Notes under the pieces: generated by a model
Told to the model about the DNA's origin: nothing
Seen by the model: the letters and a program-made list of their open reading frames with translations, nothing else
The model's database searches: none
Made by a program: the position numbers and the translations under genes
Source: Bacteroidales bacterium
Lineage (GTDB): Bacteria; Bacteroidota; Bacteroidia; Bacteroidales; Paludibacteraceae
Assembly (NCBI GenBank): GCA_900769555.1
Contig: CAAGHA010000070.1
Span: forward strand, 1-64,000
Length of the DNA stretch: 64,000 nucleotides
Direction: 5' to 3'
Shown here: piece after piece, positions 8,766-16,787 of the stretch
How the letters are laid out: each line of letters opens with the position of its first letter
Position numbering within the stretch: the stretch's first letter is position 1

Positions 8766-9938
8766 TTAAAGGTGGTATTGTTGGTTGTTGCTTACGGAGA
8801 CTTTGGGACTCAGTCTGGTACAAGAAATTATTGTTAGTATTTGATATGATATTAAGTAGAAAAAGGGCTTCCAGCCATAATGAAAAGGGACTTCATTTAA
8901 ACAGTTATTTGCATACAAAAGGAAATAATGACGTAAGGGGAAAAGATTGGATATAGCTTGAAAAATTGGAGGAAACTCTGTAACAGGAAAGGTAAATCCA
9001 CTCATTGGAAATGATAGAATACTCAAAATTGCTGTAATACTTAATGCAGTTCCGGTTGATGGTAGTATTGTAAAAGCAAATATAGCTATAGCTTGACTTG
9101 CCAATACTAATAATAATCCTCCTATGATAATTGGTATGATGCCATTCTTACACGGAAACTCGAGGTATTTATATAGAATTATATTGATACAAGTTAACAC
9201 TAAAAAGTAGGAAATTGTGTAGGGAAACATTTTCCAAAGCAGAAGTTTTTTGGGATTATTTCCACTTTGTGCCAATAGTTTCTTGTATTTATTGTGTTTT
9301 ATATCGTCTCCTAATGTGTAGATTGTAGTTAACATTACAAATAAACTTAGAATGCCGGGAAGTATGGTGCTACATAGATAGACAGAGTAGTTGATTAAGG
9401 GGTTCGACAATGGATGGATGATAACGGTAATTGGTTGTAATTCTGCAATAATGTTTTTTTCTTGCTCTCCTTTTGTTTTCCTCATTTCTAGGTTAATAGA
9501 TATTCCACTCAATATATTTAGTGATTTTATATCTCTAAGTAGTAGAGAACCTGCAACAAGGTAAGTGTTGTTTATATAAAAATTGATTTGAGGGCTTTGA
9601 AATGAGTATATATTTTTTTCAAAACCTTCGGGTATGCAAAATATTCCATAAACGTTACCCTTTTTCATCTCTTTCAATCCTTCGTTAAAATCTTTGGCAT
9701 GAAATGCTATCTCTGTTTGCTTATAGTTATTTAGTTGGCGTAAAATTTTTCGTGACGTTATACTTTTATCTAAATCTACGACGGAAATTGGTAATTCTTG
9801 TGGTAATCCGTTGTCCATCAGTGTTAGAAAAAATAGTGATGAAAAAAGGGGGAATATGAAGATGAGTAATAGGTACTTTTTTTGAGATACAATATTCTTC
9901 CACTCTCCAATTGCTATTTTAAGTTCGTAGGAAAACAT
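8766..9938 (-). CDS. ABC-2 type transporter permease (efflux operon, proximal)
   Basis: This 390-residue inner-membrane protein resembles the YhhJ/YbhR group of ABC-2 permeases. It has an N-terminal membrane segment at about 22-41, a periplasmic domain to about 185, and a C-terminal membrane block containing FPMSGFTFPVTEFPP, the conserved loop of the family. It starts 27 nt after hlyD ends and is followed after 2 nt by a second, diverged permease. No nucleotide-binding subunit is encoded in the operon, so the ATPase must come from elsewhere or be dispensable. A TAGAAGTTGTCTA motif like the repeat termini lies in the gap upstream (9956-9968). Confidence 0.82.
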   Translation of the reverse strand: MFSYELKIAIGEWKNIVSQKKYLLLIFIFPLFSSLFFLTLMDNGLPQELPISVVDLDKSITSRKILRQLNNYKQTEIAFHAKDFNEGLKEMKKGNVYGIFCIPEGFEKNIYSFQSPQINFYINNTYLVAGSLLLRDIKSLNILSGISINLEMRKTKGEQEKNIIAELQPITVIIHPLSNPLINYSVYLCSTILPGILSLFVMLTTIYTLGDDIKHNKYKKLLAQSGNNPKKLLLWKMFPYTISYFLVLTCINIILYKYLEFPCKNGIIPIIIGGLLLVLASQAIAIFAFTILPSTGTALSITAILSILSFPMSGFTFPVTEFPPIFQAISNLFPLRHYFLLYANNCLNEVPFHYGWKPFFYLISYQILTIISCTRLSPKVSVSNNQQYHL

Positions 9939-9965
9939 AACTAATTTGTAATTAATAGAAGTTGT

Positions 9966-10952
9966 CTAATGATTAATTATAACGGTCATTCCTTCAATTA
10001 ATTTGCGAGTGTTTGTCTGGGGTATAGCTCTAATTTCAAATGTTTTAGAATCTAATTCACCAGTCTGTTTAGTCGCTTTCCAAATGGCATAGTTACCTAA
10101 GTTTTTTGCAGATGTTATTTTCATTGTTATCTTTTCATTATTTAAGGCCGGGATGTAACCATAAAGGGATTCTCCAATGCTGAATTTATGGTAATCTTCT
10201 TCCCGAATGGAAAATAGTACAAAGACTTCGGATGTGTCTATTATATTCATTATGGGAGCTCCTGTCCCAACTAACTCGCCTCTTTGTGGAAAAATTGTTC
10301 CAACTTTTCCAGAAATAGGAGCTGTTAATGTTGCTTCTTCAATGTATGATAGAACTTCTGCTACTGTGGCTTTGGCTCGTTCTAATTGTGCAAATGAAAT
10401 CTTTTTATCCTCTTTATTTGCCCCCTTTTTTATTAAATCATATTGTGCTTTCGCTATCTCTTCATTTGCTTTCATTGCTTTAAAGTTGGCTTCGGATTCG
10501 TCTCTTTTTTGCGTTGAAACCACTGACTTTAAGTGTAAATTTTGCATCCTTTCGTAACTCTTCTGTGCAACTTCTAATGCAGCTTTTGCTTTTATCCAAA
10601 GTTCATAGGCCGACTTAATCTGCTCCTTGTCGGATCCATTTAATACTTTATTGTTTATAGCTTCTGCTGCTTTCATGGCAGATTCAACTTGTTTTAATTT
10701 TGCATCAATTTCCGGTGTACTTATTGTTGCTAATGTATCTCCTAGCTCAACATAATCTCCTTCTTGTACAAAATACTTTTCTATTCGACCGGGAAGTTTA
10801 CTTGAGATCCGTACATTCGTAAATTCTATATCGCCTTGTAAGGTTGAATCGGACTCAACTGTTCGGAATACTCCGGTTAGTATAATTCCAATGACTATGA
10901 AGAGTAGAAATACAAAGGCTATGGTTATTCCATCTTTTCGTTTATTATTCAT
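9966..10952 (-). CDS. HlyD-family periplasmic adaptor (membrane fusion protein)
   Basis: This 328-residue adaptor links the inner-membrane permeases to the TolC-like channel. One membrane anchor lies at residues 10-31. A beta-barrel/lipoyl half-motif follows (KLPGRIEKYFVQEGDYVELG, about 52-71), then an alanine- and lysine-rich coiled-coil hairpin (about 80-195), then the second lipoyl half (TLTAPISGKVGTIFPQRGEL, about 205-224) and a C-terminal beta domain. Its start overlaps the end of the tolC-like gene by 8 nt, which supports translational coupling. The family exports drugs, lipids or small metabolites; the substrate here cannot be read from sequence. Confidence 0.87.
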   Translation of the reverse strand: MNNKRKDGITIAFVFLLFIVIGIILTGVFRTVESDSTLQGDIEFTNVRISSKLPGRIEKYFVQEGDYVELGDTLATISTPEIDAKLKQVESAMKAAEAINNKVLNGSDKEQIKSAYELWIKAKAALEVAQKSYERMQNLHLKSVVSTQKRDESEANFKAMKANEEIAKAQYDLIKKGANKEDKKISFAQLERAKATVAEVLSYIEEATLTAPISGKVGTIFPQRGELVGTGAPIMNIIDTSEVFVLFSIREEDYHKFSIGESLYGYIPALNNEKITMKITSAKNLGNYAIWKATKQTGELDSKTFEIRAIPQTNTRKLIEGMTVIINH

Positions 10953-12444
10953 TGTTGCTTGGGTTTATTATTCCTATTACTTTTTGATAGTTTGACTCAC
11001 TCATTTTTATCTCTATTTGGGCGTCTATTTGCTCTGAAGTGGCTTTAACCCATGTGGTTTGTGCTTCTAATAGATTTGAGGCTGAAATTATGCCTTCTCG
11101 GAATCCCTCTTGGGCAATGCGCAAATTTTCGTTTGCTTGTTCTAAGTTTCGGCTGGCAATTTCAAATTTTTTCTTAGACTCAATCATTTGTATGTATTTT
11201 TGTTCAACTTCTAATTCAATTTGCTGTTTTACGTTTTCTATGGTTAAATTATGGATGTTACTTTCACATTTTGCTGCTTTTAATGTGTAGATATTTTCAC
11301 CCCAATGAAGCAATGGTATTTTTATTGTTATTCCTAAATGCCAATCAAAAGAGAATTTTTTTTGAAATCCATTGTAACAGGATGGATTGGTTCCCAAGTA
11401 TGTTCCCAAGAAAGAAATGGAGGGAAGCATTTTTGAACGTTCGATATTTTCTTGTTCTTTATAAATCTTTTTTACTATTGATAGTTTTTGTATTTCTATT
11501 CTATTGGAAAATACTCTCTCGATAGTTGTTTCAAGGGGAAGTTCATCGCTCTTAAGCACTTTTTCTTCATCGGTTAATATGTAATCGCTTTCTATGGGTA
11601 GTCCGCAATATTGTGCTAAAGCCATTTTGGATAGTCGAATCCAATTTTTTACTTTAAATTTAGCTATCTCTGCTTCGTTCCTTTTAACGTTTATTGTTAA
11701 TTGTTCGTTTGGAGTGCTTATACCGTTTTCAATGAGAATTGTAACATCTTTTTCTATTTGTATTAAAAACTTTATAGAAGCTTCTATTGTACGTAGTTTA
11801 TTTTGTAGAGAAATAATTTTCCAATATTGTTGTATTACATCGTATTGGAGTTGCTCTGTTGCGTTTTTTAGATCGTATTTTGCCAACTGCTTTTTTAATG
11901 AAGCGATTTTATTGTATGCAATAATTTTTCCGCCCATGAATAGAGGCTGGATGATATTGATTGATGCAATGTAGGTGTTTTGTATATCCAAGGTCAACTC
12001 TTCTTTTGGTATGGTCGTATACTCTTTCCATTGTATTTTTGATGGCTCGGTCTGTGGATTAAATGGATTTCCGGATTTGTCTAATAAGACAATCTGTCCC
12101 ATTCGTATTTCATATTTATTATTGATTTGATCTAGCGAAAAAATAAAGTTATCTCCGTTTTTTGTTCCTATTGGCAAAAAAATATCTTCGTCAATGAGTG
12201 AGATATTTTTAAAGTTTTTAAAGTAGGCTCCTTCTATGTTAATGTTGGGTAAATATTGTGTTCTAACGGATTTTTGATTATATTCTGCTTGTTTTATTTT
12301 CTCTTTTTTTAGGGTCAGATTTTTATTGTTTTTTATTGCCAAATCACATAGAGTATCTAAAGAATAGCTTTTCTGTCCTAGGCTGGGTTGTAGTAATACT
12401 ATTCCAATTAATACTAGTAATATTTTTTTTATTGTTATTGTCAT
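10945..12444 (-). CDS. TolC-family outer-membrane efflux channel
   Basis: The first gene of the efflux operon encodes 499 residues with a signal peptide (ending SLGQ, about residue 24). Two outer-membrane efflux protein repeats follow: long heptad-rich helices at about 165-260 and 385-480, with beta strands between them. The C-terminal helix ends with GFREGIISASNLLEAQTTWV, a recognisable OEP motif. It would form the trimeric outer-membrane exit duct for the HlyD/ABC-2 pump. Upstream 330 nt contain a terminator for queA and a repeat relic, but I could not find a convincing TAnnTTTG promoter box for this operon. No TetR or other regulator is adjacent. Confidence 0.87.
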   Translation of the reverse strand: MTITIKKILLVLIGIVLLQPSLGQKSYSLDTLCDLAIKNNKNLTLKKEKIKQAEYNQKSVRTQYLPNINIEGAYFKNFKNISLIDEDIFLPIGTKNGDNFIFSLDQINNKYEIRMGQIVLLDKSGNPFNPQTEPSKIQWKEYTTIPKEELTLDIQNTYIASINIIQPLFMGGKIIAYNKIASLKKQLAKYDLKNATEQLQYDVIQQYWKIISLQNKLRTIEASIKFLIQIEKDVTILIENGISTPNEQLTINVKRNEAEIAKFKVKNWIRLSKMALAQYCGLPIESDYILTDEEKVLKSDELPLETTIERVFSNRIEIQKLSIVKKIYKEQENIERSKMLPSISFLGTYLGTNPSCYNGFQKKFSFDWHLGITIKIPLLHWGENIYTLKAAKCESNIHNLTIENVKQQIELEVEQKYIQMIESKKKFEIASRNLEQANENLRIAQEGFREGIISASNLLEAQTTWVKATSEQIDAQIEIKMSESNYQKVIGIINPSNNE

Positions 12445-12677
12445 CTTTACATTTCCTTTGGTGAGTAATTGTTTGAGTTGAGTTTTTTCTTTAGATTAAT
12501 ATACGCATGCTCAAATAATATCTCTTAGAACTCCGAATAATACTTTAAATAGTTTCTTACGCTTTCTGTTAAGACTTTTTTTAAACGATATTAATTATGA
12601 TTAAGTTCTTCAAAAACGACTTTTTTTCGAAAAAATTAAGGCTTACTGTTCTTGTCCGAGTGAGGGTGAAAAATAAA

Positions 12678-12713
12678 ATTTCCCCTATACACACTGTGCA
12701 CAGGGGAAATTTT
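12678..12713 (-). terminator. Intrinsic terminator after queA
   Basis: AAATTTCCCC and GGGGAAATTT form a 10-bp stem around a loop TATACACACTGTGCACA, with T- and A-rich flanks on both sides. It separates the ftsX-queA operon from the efflux operon, which is read in the same direction. Confidence 0.8.
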
Positions 12714-12731
12714 TTATATAAGTATATTTCT

Positions 12732-12754
12732 TAGAAACTGTTTAAATTTTATTT
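12732..12754 (+). repeat. Relic of a family A repeat terminus
   Basis: TAGAAACTGTTTAAATTTTA differs at few positions from the family A end TAGAAGTTGTTTAAATTTTA at 23670. It sits just past the stop of queA. Only the terminus is present, so it may be a deletion remnant or chance in AT-rich DNA. Confidence 0.35.
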
Positions 12755-12774
12755 TTTTTAAATTATACAGATTC

Positions 12775-13824
12775 TTATATTATCAGCATTGCATCTCCGT
12801 AAGTACCAAAGCGATACCCCTCTTTCAAGGCAACGTCGTAGGCGTTCATAACTTTGTCATAATCACCAAATGCGCAAATCATCATCAATAATGTAGAGTA
12901 AGGTAATTGGAAGTTGGCAATCATCGAATCTGCTACGGTAAAATCGTATGGAGGGAAAATAAATTTGTTGGTCCATCCGTCATATGCCTTAATTAAACCG
13001 TCGGTTCCAACGCAAGTTTCTAATGATCTCATAACAGTTGTACCAACTGCACAAATACGATTTTTATTGCGTCGAGCATTGTTGATTATCTCTACATTTT
13101 CAGGAAGAATCTGCATTTGTTCTGAATCCATCTTATGTTTTGTAAGATCCTCTACGTCTATCTCTCTAAAGTTTCCTAATCCTGCATGTAAAGTGATAAA
13201 AGAGAATTCACAACCCTTGATTTCCAAACGTTTTAAAAGTTCTCTACTAAAGTGCATTCCGGCTGTAGGAGCAACAACCGCTCCTTCGTTCTTTGCAAAG
13301 ATTGTTTGATAACGAATCTCATCATCAGGTTCAACAGGGCGATTTATGAATCTAGGCAAAGGTGTTTCTCCTAATTCATATAGTGTCTTTCTAAACTCTT
13401 CGTAAGAGCCATCAAACAAAAATCGTAAAGTTCTTCCTCTTGAAGTTGTATTATCAATTACCTCTGCAACCAAAGAATCGTCTTCTCCGAAGTATAGTTT
13501 ATTTCCAATACGGATTTTTCTTGCAGGATCAACCAATACATCCCAAAATTTCATCTCCTTGTTAAGCTCTCTTAAGAGGAATACTTCAATTTTTGCACCT
13601 GTTTTCTCTTTATTTCCATATAGACGAGCAGGGAATACTTTAGTATCATTGAATACAAATACATCTTTATCATCAAAATATTGAACCAAATCTTTAAAGA
13701 TTTTATGTTCAATCTCTCCCGTTTTCCTATTAAGAACCAACATTCTTGATTCGTCCCTGTTTGGAGTAGGGTAGAGAGCGATTTGCTCATCAGGCAAATC
13801 GAATTTAAATTCGGATAGTTTCAT
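12775..13824 (-). CDS. queA: S-adenosylmethionine:tRNA ribosyltransferase-isomerase
   Basis: Transfers and isomerises the ribosyl group of S-adenosylmethionine onto 7-aminomethyl-deazaguanine in tRNA, giving epoxyqueuosine at the wobble position. The 349 residues match the family length and show the N-terminal [12 protein letters not shown], the [14 protein letters not shown] motif, [23 protein letters not shown] and [13 protein letters not shown]. It lies 12 nt after truB and is the last gene of the ftsX-DUF3098-uppP-truB-queA operon, an order shared by many Bacteroidales. A terminator follows about 60 nt downstream. Confidence 0.95.
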   Translation of the reverse strand: MKLSEFKFDLPDEQIALYPTPNRDESRMLVLNRKTGEIEHKIFKDLVQYFDDKDVFVFNDTKVFPARLYGNKEKTGAKIEVFLLRELNKEMKFWDVLVDPARKIRIGNKLYFGEDDSLVAEVIDNTTSRGRTLRFLFDGSYEEFRKTLYELGETPLPRFINRPVEPDDEIRYQTIFAKNEGAVVAPTAGMHFSRELLKRLEIKGCEFSFITLHAGLGNFREIDVEDLTKHKMDSEQMQILPENVEIINNARRNKNRICAVGTTVMRSLETCVGTDGLIKAYDGWTNKFIFPPYDFTVADSMIANFQLPYSTLLMMICAFGDYDKVMNAYDVALKEGYRFGTYGDAMLII

Positions 13825-13836
13825 ATCTTTGTTTAT

Positions 13837-14562
13837 TTATAAATTTACTTTCTCCTTGTTTATAATCTCTTTAAAGTCGTCGATACTTATACATTCTTTT
13901 AGTGTTATATCTCCGATTCTTGTTCTTTCTAAATCGCTTAAGTGGGCACCACTTTTTAAAGCTTCTCCAATATCCCTTGCTAATGCTCTAATATAGGTTC
14001 CTTTGCTACATACAACCCTAATCACGGCTCTCATCTCCTGAAAATCTAATAATTCGATTTCATCAATTACCAATGTTTTAGGTTTTATCTCTACGTCTTC
14101 TCCATTCCTAGCATATTCATAAGCCCTCTTTCCATTGATTTTTACGGCCGAATATTTGGGTGGGATTTGTTGAATCTCTCCGATAAATGTTTTTAGCGTT
14201 TCTCGAAGTAAATCTTCTGTAATGTGCTCTGTCGGAAAGGTCGCATCTATCTCTGTTTCTAAATCAAACGAGGGGGTTGTGGATCCTAATTGTAATGTTG
14301 CAATATACTCTTTTGTTTGATACTGAAACGACTCAATCTTTTTTGTTGCTTTCCCTGTACAAACAATCATAACTCCTGTTGCCAATGGATCCAATGTTCC
14401 TGCATGTCCGATTTTTAATTTCTTTACCCCTAACTCCTTTCGAATGAGGTATCGAACTTTATTTACCAAATCAAATGAGGTCCATGTTTTAGCTTTATTG
14501 AAATAGAGAACTTCTCCTTTCGTATAGCGATTTTCTTCTCCTACTTTCTTCCCTTCTTCCAT
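13837..14562 (-). CDS. truB: tRNA pseudouridine(55) synthase
   Basis: Isomerises uridine 55 in the T-loop of tRNAs. The 241-residue protein carries KTWTSFDLVNKVR, the catalytic-aspartate motif GHAGTLDPLATGVMIV, and the KGTYIRALARDIGE motif. It is shorter than the E. coli enzyme because it lacks the C-terminal PUA extension, as is common in Bacteroidota. Its ATG overlaps the uppP stop codon by one base, which supports translational coupling. Confidence 0.94.
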   Translation of the reverse strand: MEEGKKVGEENRYTKGEVLYFNKAKTWTSFDLVNKVRYLIRKELGVKKLKIGHAGTLDPLATGVMIVCTGKATKKIESFQYQTKEYIATLQLGSTTPSFDLETEIDATFPTEHITEDLLRETLKTFIGEIQQIPPKYSAVKINGKRAYEYARNGEDVEIKPKTLVIDEIELLDFQEMRAVIRVVCSKGTYIRALARDIGEALKSGAHLSDLERTRIGDITLKECISIDDFKEIINKEKVNL

Positions 14563-15410
14563 TAAGCAACCTCCAAATTATATCCGTAAGCCATTAAAAT
14601 AAGGATTAATGCCCCAACAATGATTCGATACCATCCAAATAGTTTAAATCCATATTTGGAGACAAAGGATATGAAGAATTTTATCGCTAATAGTGCTACA
14701 ATGAATGCAACAACATTCCCAACTATCAAGATGATAAGGTTGTCAGTTATCAATTGCACGCCATCGGGTGATAAAAATAGTTTTAATAACTTATATCCGG
14801 TTGCTGCTAACATTGTTGGAACTGCCAAGAAAAATGAAAATTCTGCAGCCTCTTTTCTTGTAAGCTTTTGAGCCATTCCTCCTACGATAGTTGCCATAGA
14901 ACGCGATACCCCCGGGATCATAGCAATGCATTGAAAGAGACCAATATAAAATGCTTTTTTCTCTGTTAATATGGTATCTTCTGAACCTTTGTTGAAGATT
15001 TTGTCGCAGAACAACATAAAAACACCTCCTATAATCAACATTATAGCTACTACTTCTACACTTTCTAATAGAGCATCAATAGTGTCGGAGAAAGCTAAAC
15101 CGAAAATTGCTGCAGGAATAAATGCAATAAGTAGTTTCCAGTAAAAATCATATTTATGAAGTAGCTTTTTTAACGTGTTACTGTCTTCTGGTATCGGTGT
15201 CGAGTTTAATTGAAAAAAGCGTTTCCAATAGAGACATACAACGGAAAGAATAGCTCCGAATTGAATGATAACCGTGAAAGCTTTTACAAAATCAGTACTC
15301 TTAACTCCCAATATACCTTGAGTTATGATCATGTGTCCGGTCGATGAAACGGGCAAAAACTCCGTCAAACCTTCAACTATAGCTATGATAATTGTTTCAA
15401 ATAGATTCAT
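14562..15410 (-). CDS. uppP: Undecaprenyl-diphosphatase
   Basis: A membrane phosphatase that converts undecaprenyl diphosphate to the monophosphate carrier used for peptidoglycan and surface glycans. It has 282 residues and about eight hydrophobic segments. The two active-site regions are visible: [15 protein letters not shown] near the N-terminus and [14 protein letters not shown] in the middle. I chose the ATG at 15410, because the protein then begins [14 protein letters not shown] as in homologues; the frame stays open to 15470 but that would overlap the upstream gene further. The chosen start overlaps the DUF3098 gene by 14 nt. Confidence 0.94.
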   Translation of the reverse strand: MNLFETIIIAIVEGLTEFLPVSSTGHMIITQGILGVKSTDFVKAFTVIIQFGAILSVVCLYWKRFFQLNSTPIPEDSNTLKKLLHKYDFYWKLLIAFIPAAIFGLAFSDTIDALLESVEVVAIMLIIGGVFMLFCDKIFNKGSEDTILTEKKAFYIGLFQCIAMIPGVSRSMATIVGGMAQKLTRKEAAEFSFFLAVPTMLAATGYKLLKLFLSPDGVQLITDNLIILIVGNVVAFIVALLAIKFFISFVSKYGFKLFGWYRIIVGALILILMAYGYNLEVA

Positions 15411-15645
15411 CGTTGGTTTCTCCTTTCTTTGGACGCCATAGTATAGCGAAAATTTCAAATACAAATCCAAATAAAGCGATCATCGGAGCTATTGTAATGC
15501 GTTGTGTACTGAAAATCTCCGGATTGAATGTAACTCCGTCTGTACTATCTCCTCCAATCATCAATGCAAAACCTAATATGATAATCATAAAACCGATTGC
15601 CATTAGGTACAAATTTGTTTTTTGTAAAGCGTAAGAACTTTTCAT
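15397..15645 (-). CDS. DUF3098 membrane protein
   Basis: An 82-residue inner-membrane protein with two hydrophobic segments at about 12-31 and 51-69 and a charged C-terminus. Its position between ftsX and uppP is the standard location of DUF3098 proteins in Bacteroidales. The sequence [18 protein letters not shown] matches what I know of the family. Function is not established. Confidence 0.8.
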   Translation of the reverse strand: MKSSYALQKTNLYLMAIGFMIIILGFALMIGGDSTDGVTFNPEIFSTQRITIAPMIALFGFVFEIFAILWRPKKGETNDESI

Positions 15646-15657
15646 TTTTTTTTATTT

Positions 15658-16530
15658 TTAATTGTAATATAATTCGTCGGAATTTTGTTTTAAATATTTG
15701 TTCACTGCAAAGAATGAAGCACATGTGGTGATTACAATGCTACAGATTGTTAAGCATCCAAATAGTGTTATGTAATTCTTAAAGTTATACAATTCCAATA
15801 GTTGAACAATTGAGTTCTCTTTGAAGAAATAACCTATTGCAACGAAATATATAAGCGCAAAAATTACAGCAATGATGGCAATTATCATTCCTTGTAAAAT
15901 GTAGGGTTTGCGGATGAAATTGCTTGTAGCTCCTACTAATTTCATGGTGTGAATCAAAAAACGATCCGAACGAACCAAAAGTTGAATTGTATTGTGAATC
16001 AATCCGTATGATATAATCAGCATAACAATCATTGCTATACTCAGCATTAGTGCTACTCGGTTTATGTTGCGGACTATTGTGTGAACCATCGTCTTGGGAT
16101 ATTCTGTCCGTTTTATAAATTTGAACCGATTTAAATCTTTAACAATCAGTGTTAAACTGTCATTGTTGGCGTATGAGGCCTCCATATTGATGACAAATGT
16201 GTTTGGTAGTGGATTGTCTTTTTCAAACTCTTCAGGATTTTCCCCAATCTCAGCACATAACTCTTTTATTGCATCTTCTTTGCTGATGTATTGTGTCTTT
16301 TTTGCGTAACGTTGATTGGATAAAAAATAGGTTAACTCTTCTATTTCCGAATTTTGTGCCTTATTATCCAAATAGATGGTTAGCGTAACGTTTTCTAATA
16401 ATGAACTTGTTAGTTGATTTGAAATATGACCCACGATTAATATACATCCCAACAGAAATAAAACCAATGAGATACTTATGGCGGATGTTAATTTTGAATT
16501 TAAAAACTTATATTTGCTTTTTTTTGTCAT
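15658..16530 (-). CDS. ftsX: Cell division protein FtsX
   Basis: The membrane component of FtsEX, which with the ATPase FtsE couples division to activation of septal peptidoglycan hydrolases. The 290 residues show FtsX topology: a first membrane segment at about 16-36, an extracytoplasmic domain at about 40-165 (with FVINMEASYANNDSLTLIV), and three C-terminal membrane segments. The segment LVRSDRFLIHTMKLVGATSN is the typical FtsX cytoplasmic loop. ftsE is not adjacent, as usual in this phylum. It is the first gene of a five-gene operon and is divergent from the CotH gene. Confidence 0.9.
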   Translation of the reverse strand: MTKKSKYKFLNSKLTSAISISLVLFLLGCILIVGHISNQLTSSLLENVTLTIYLDNKAQNSEIEELTYFLSNQRYAKKTQYISKEDAIKELCAEIGENPEEFEKDNPLPNTFVINMEASYANNDSLTLIVKDLNRFKFIKRTEYPKTMVHTIVRNINRVALMLSIAMIVMLIISYGLIHNTIQLLVRSDRFLIHTMKLVGATSNFIRKPYILQGMIIAIIAVIFALIYFVAIGYFFKENSIVQLLELYNFKNYITLFGCLTICSIVITTCASFFAVNKYLKQNSDELYYN

Positions 16531-16581
16531 CTTCTTCCTAAAATTACAACTGATAGGGTACCAACCCCCCTAATTACGTTA

Positions 16582-16612
16582 CAAATTTGCGTATATATAT
16601 TCGCTCAACAAA
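16582..16612 (-). promoter_or_regulatory. Putative promoter of the ftsX operon
   Basis: Read on the minus strand, a -33 TTTG (16609-16612) is followed after 19 nt by CAAATTTG (16582-16589). The latter is one base off the Bacteroidota -7 consensus TAnnTTTG. The predicted leader is about 45 nt. Confidence 0.4.
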
Positions 16613-16691
16613 TTTAATATTATTAATTTTTGTTAAATAATAAGTTTATTATCTCTTTTAAAAACTATTATTTATTATTCAATAAGAAAAA

Positions 16692-16723
16692 TTTGTTAAA
16701 ATATTAAAATTCAATTATGTTTG
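16692..16723 (+). promoter_or_regulatory. Putative promoter of the CotH gene
   Basis: A -33 TTTG (16692-16695), a 20-nt spacer and a -7 TATGTTTG (16716-16723) match the Bacteroidota primary promoter consensus well. The predicted start site is near 16730, leaving a leader of about 58 nt before the ATG at 16788. Confidence 0.6.
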
Positions 16724-16787
16724 TTGCAGTGAAGGATACATTTGAAATGTATTAATGCAAATCATGTTGGTATTTAATTATTTAGTT

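Noticed and set aside
8762..8956. Plus-strand frame overlapping the junction of the two permease genes
   Set aside because: Antisense to both permeases and lacks any domain or promoter-like box at a suitable place.
10207..10557. Open frame of 116 codons on the plus strand inside the hlyD-like gene
   Set aside because: It lies antisense to a clear membrane fusion protein, has no recognisable motif and reflects codon bias of the real gene.
11594..11974. Open frame of 126 codons on the plus strand inside the tolC-like gene
   Set aside because: Antisense shadow of a well-supported gene; its hydrophobic look comes from complement of Lys/Asn/Glu-rich codons.
12914..13309. Open frame of 131 codons on the plus strand inside queA
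   Set aside because: Fully antisense to queA, which is certain; no family resemblance.
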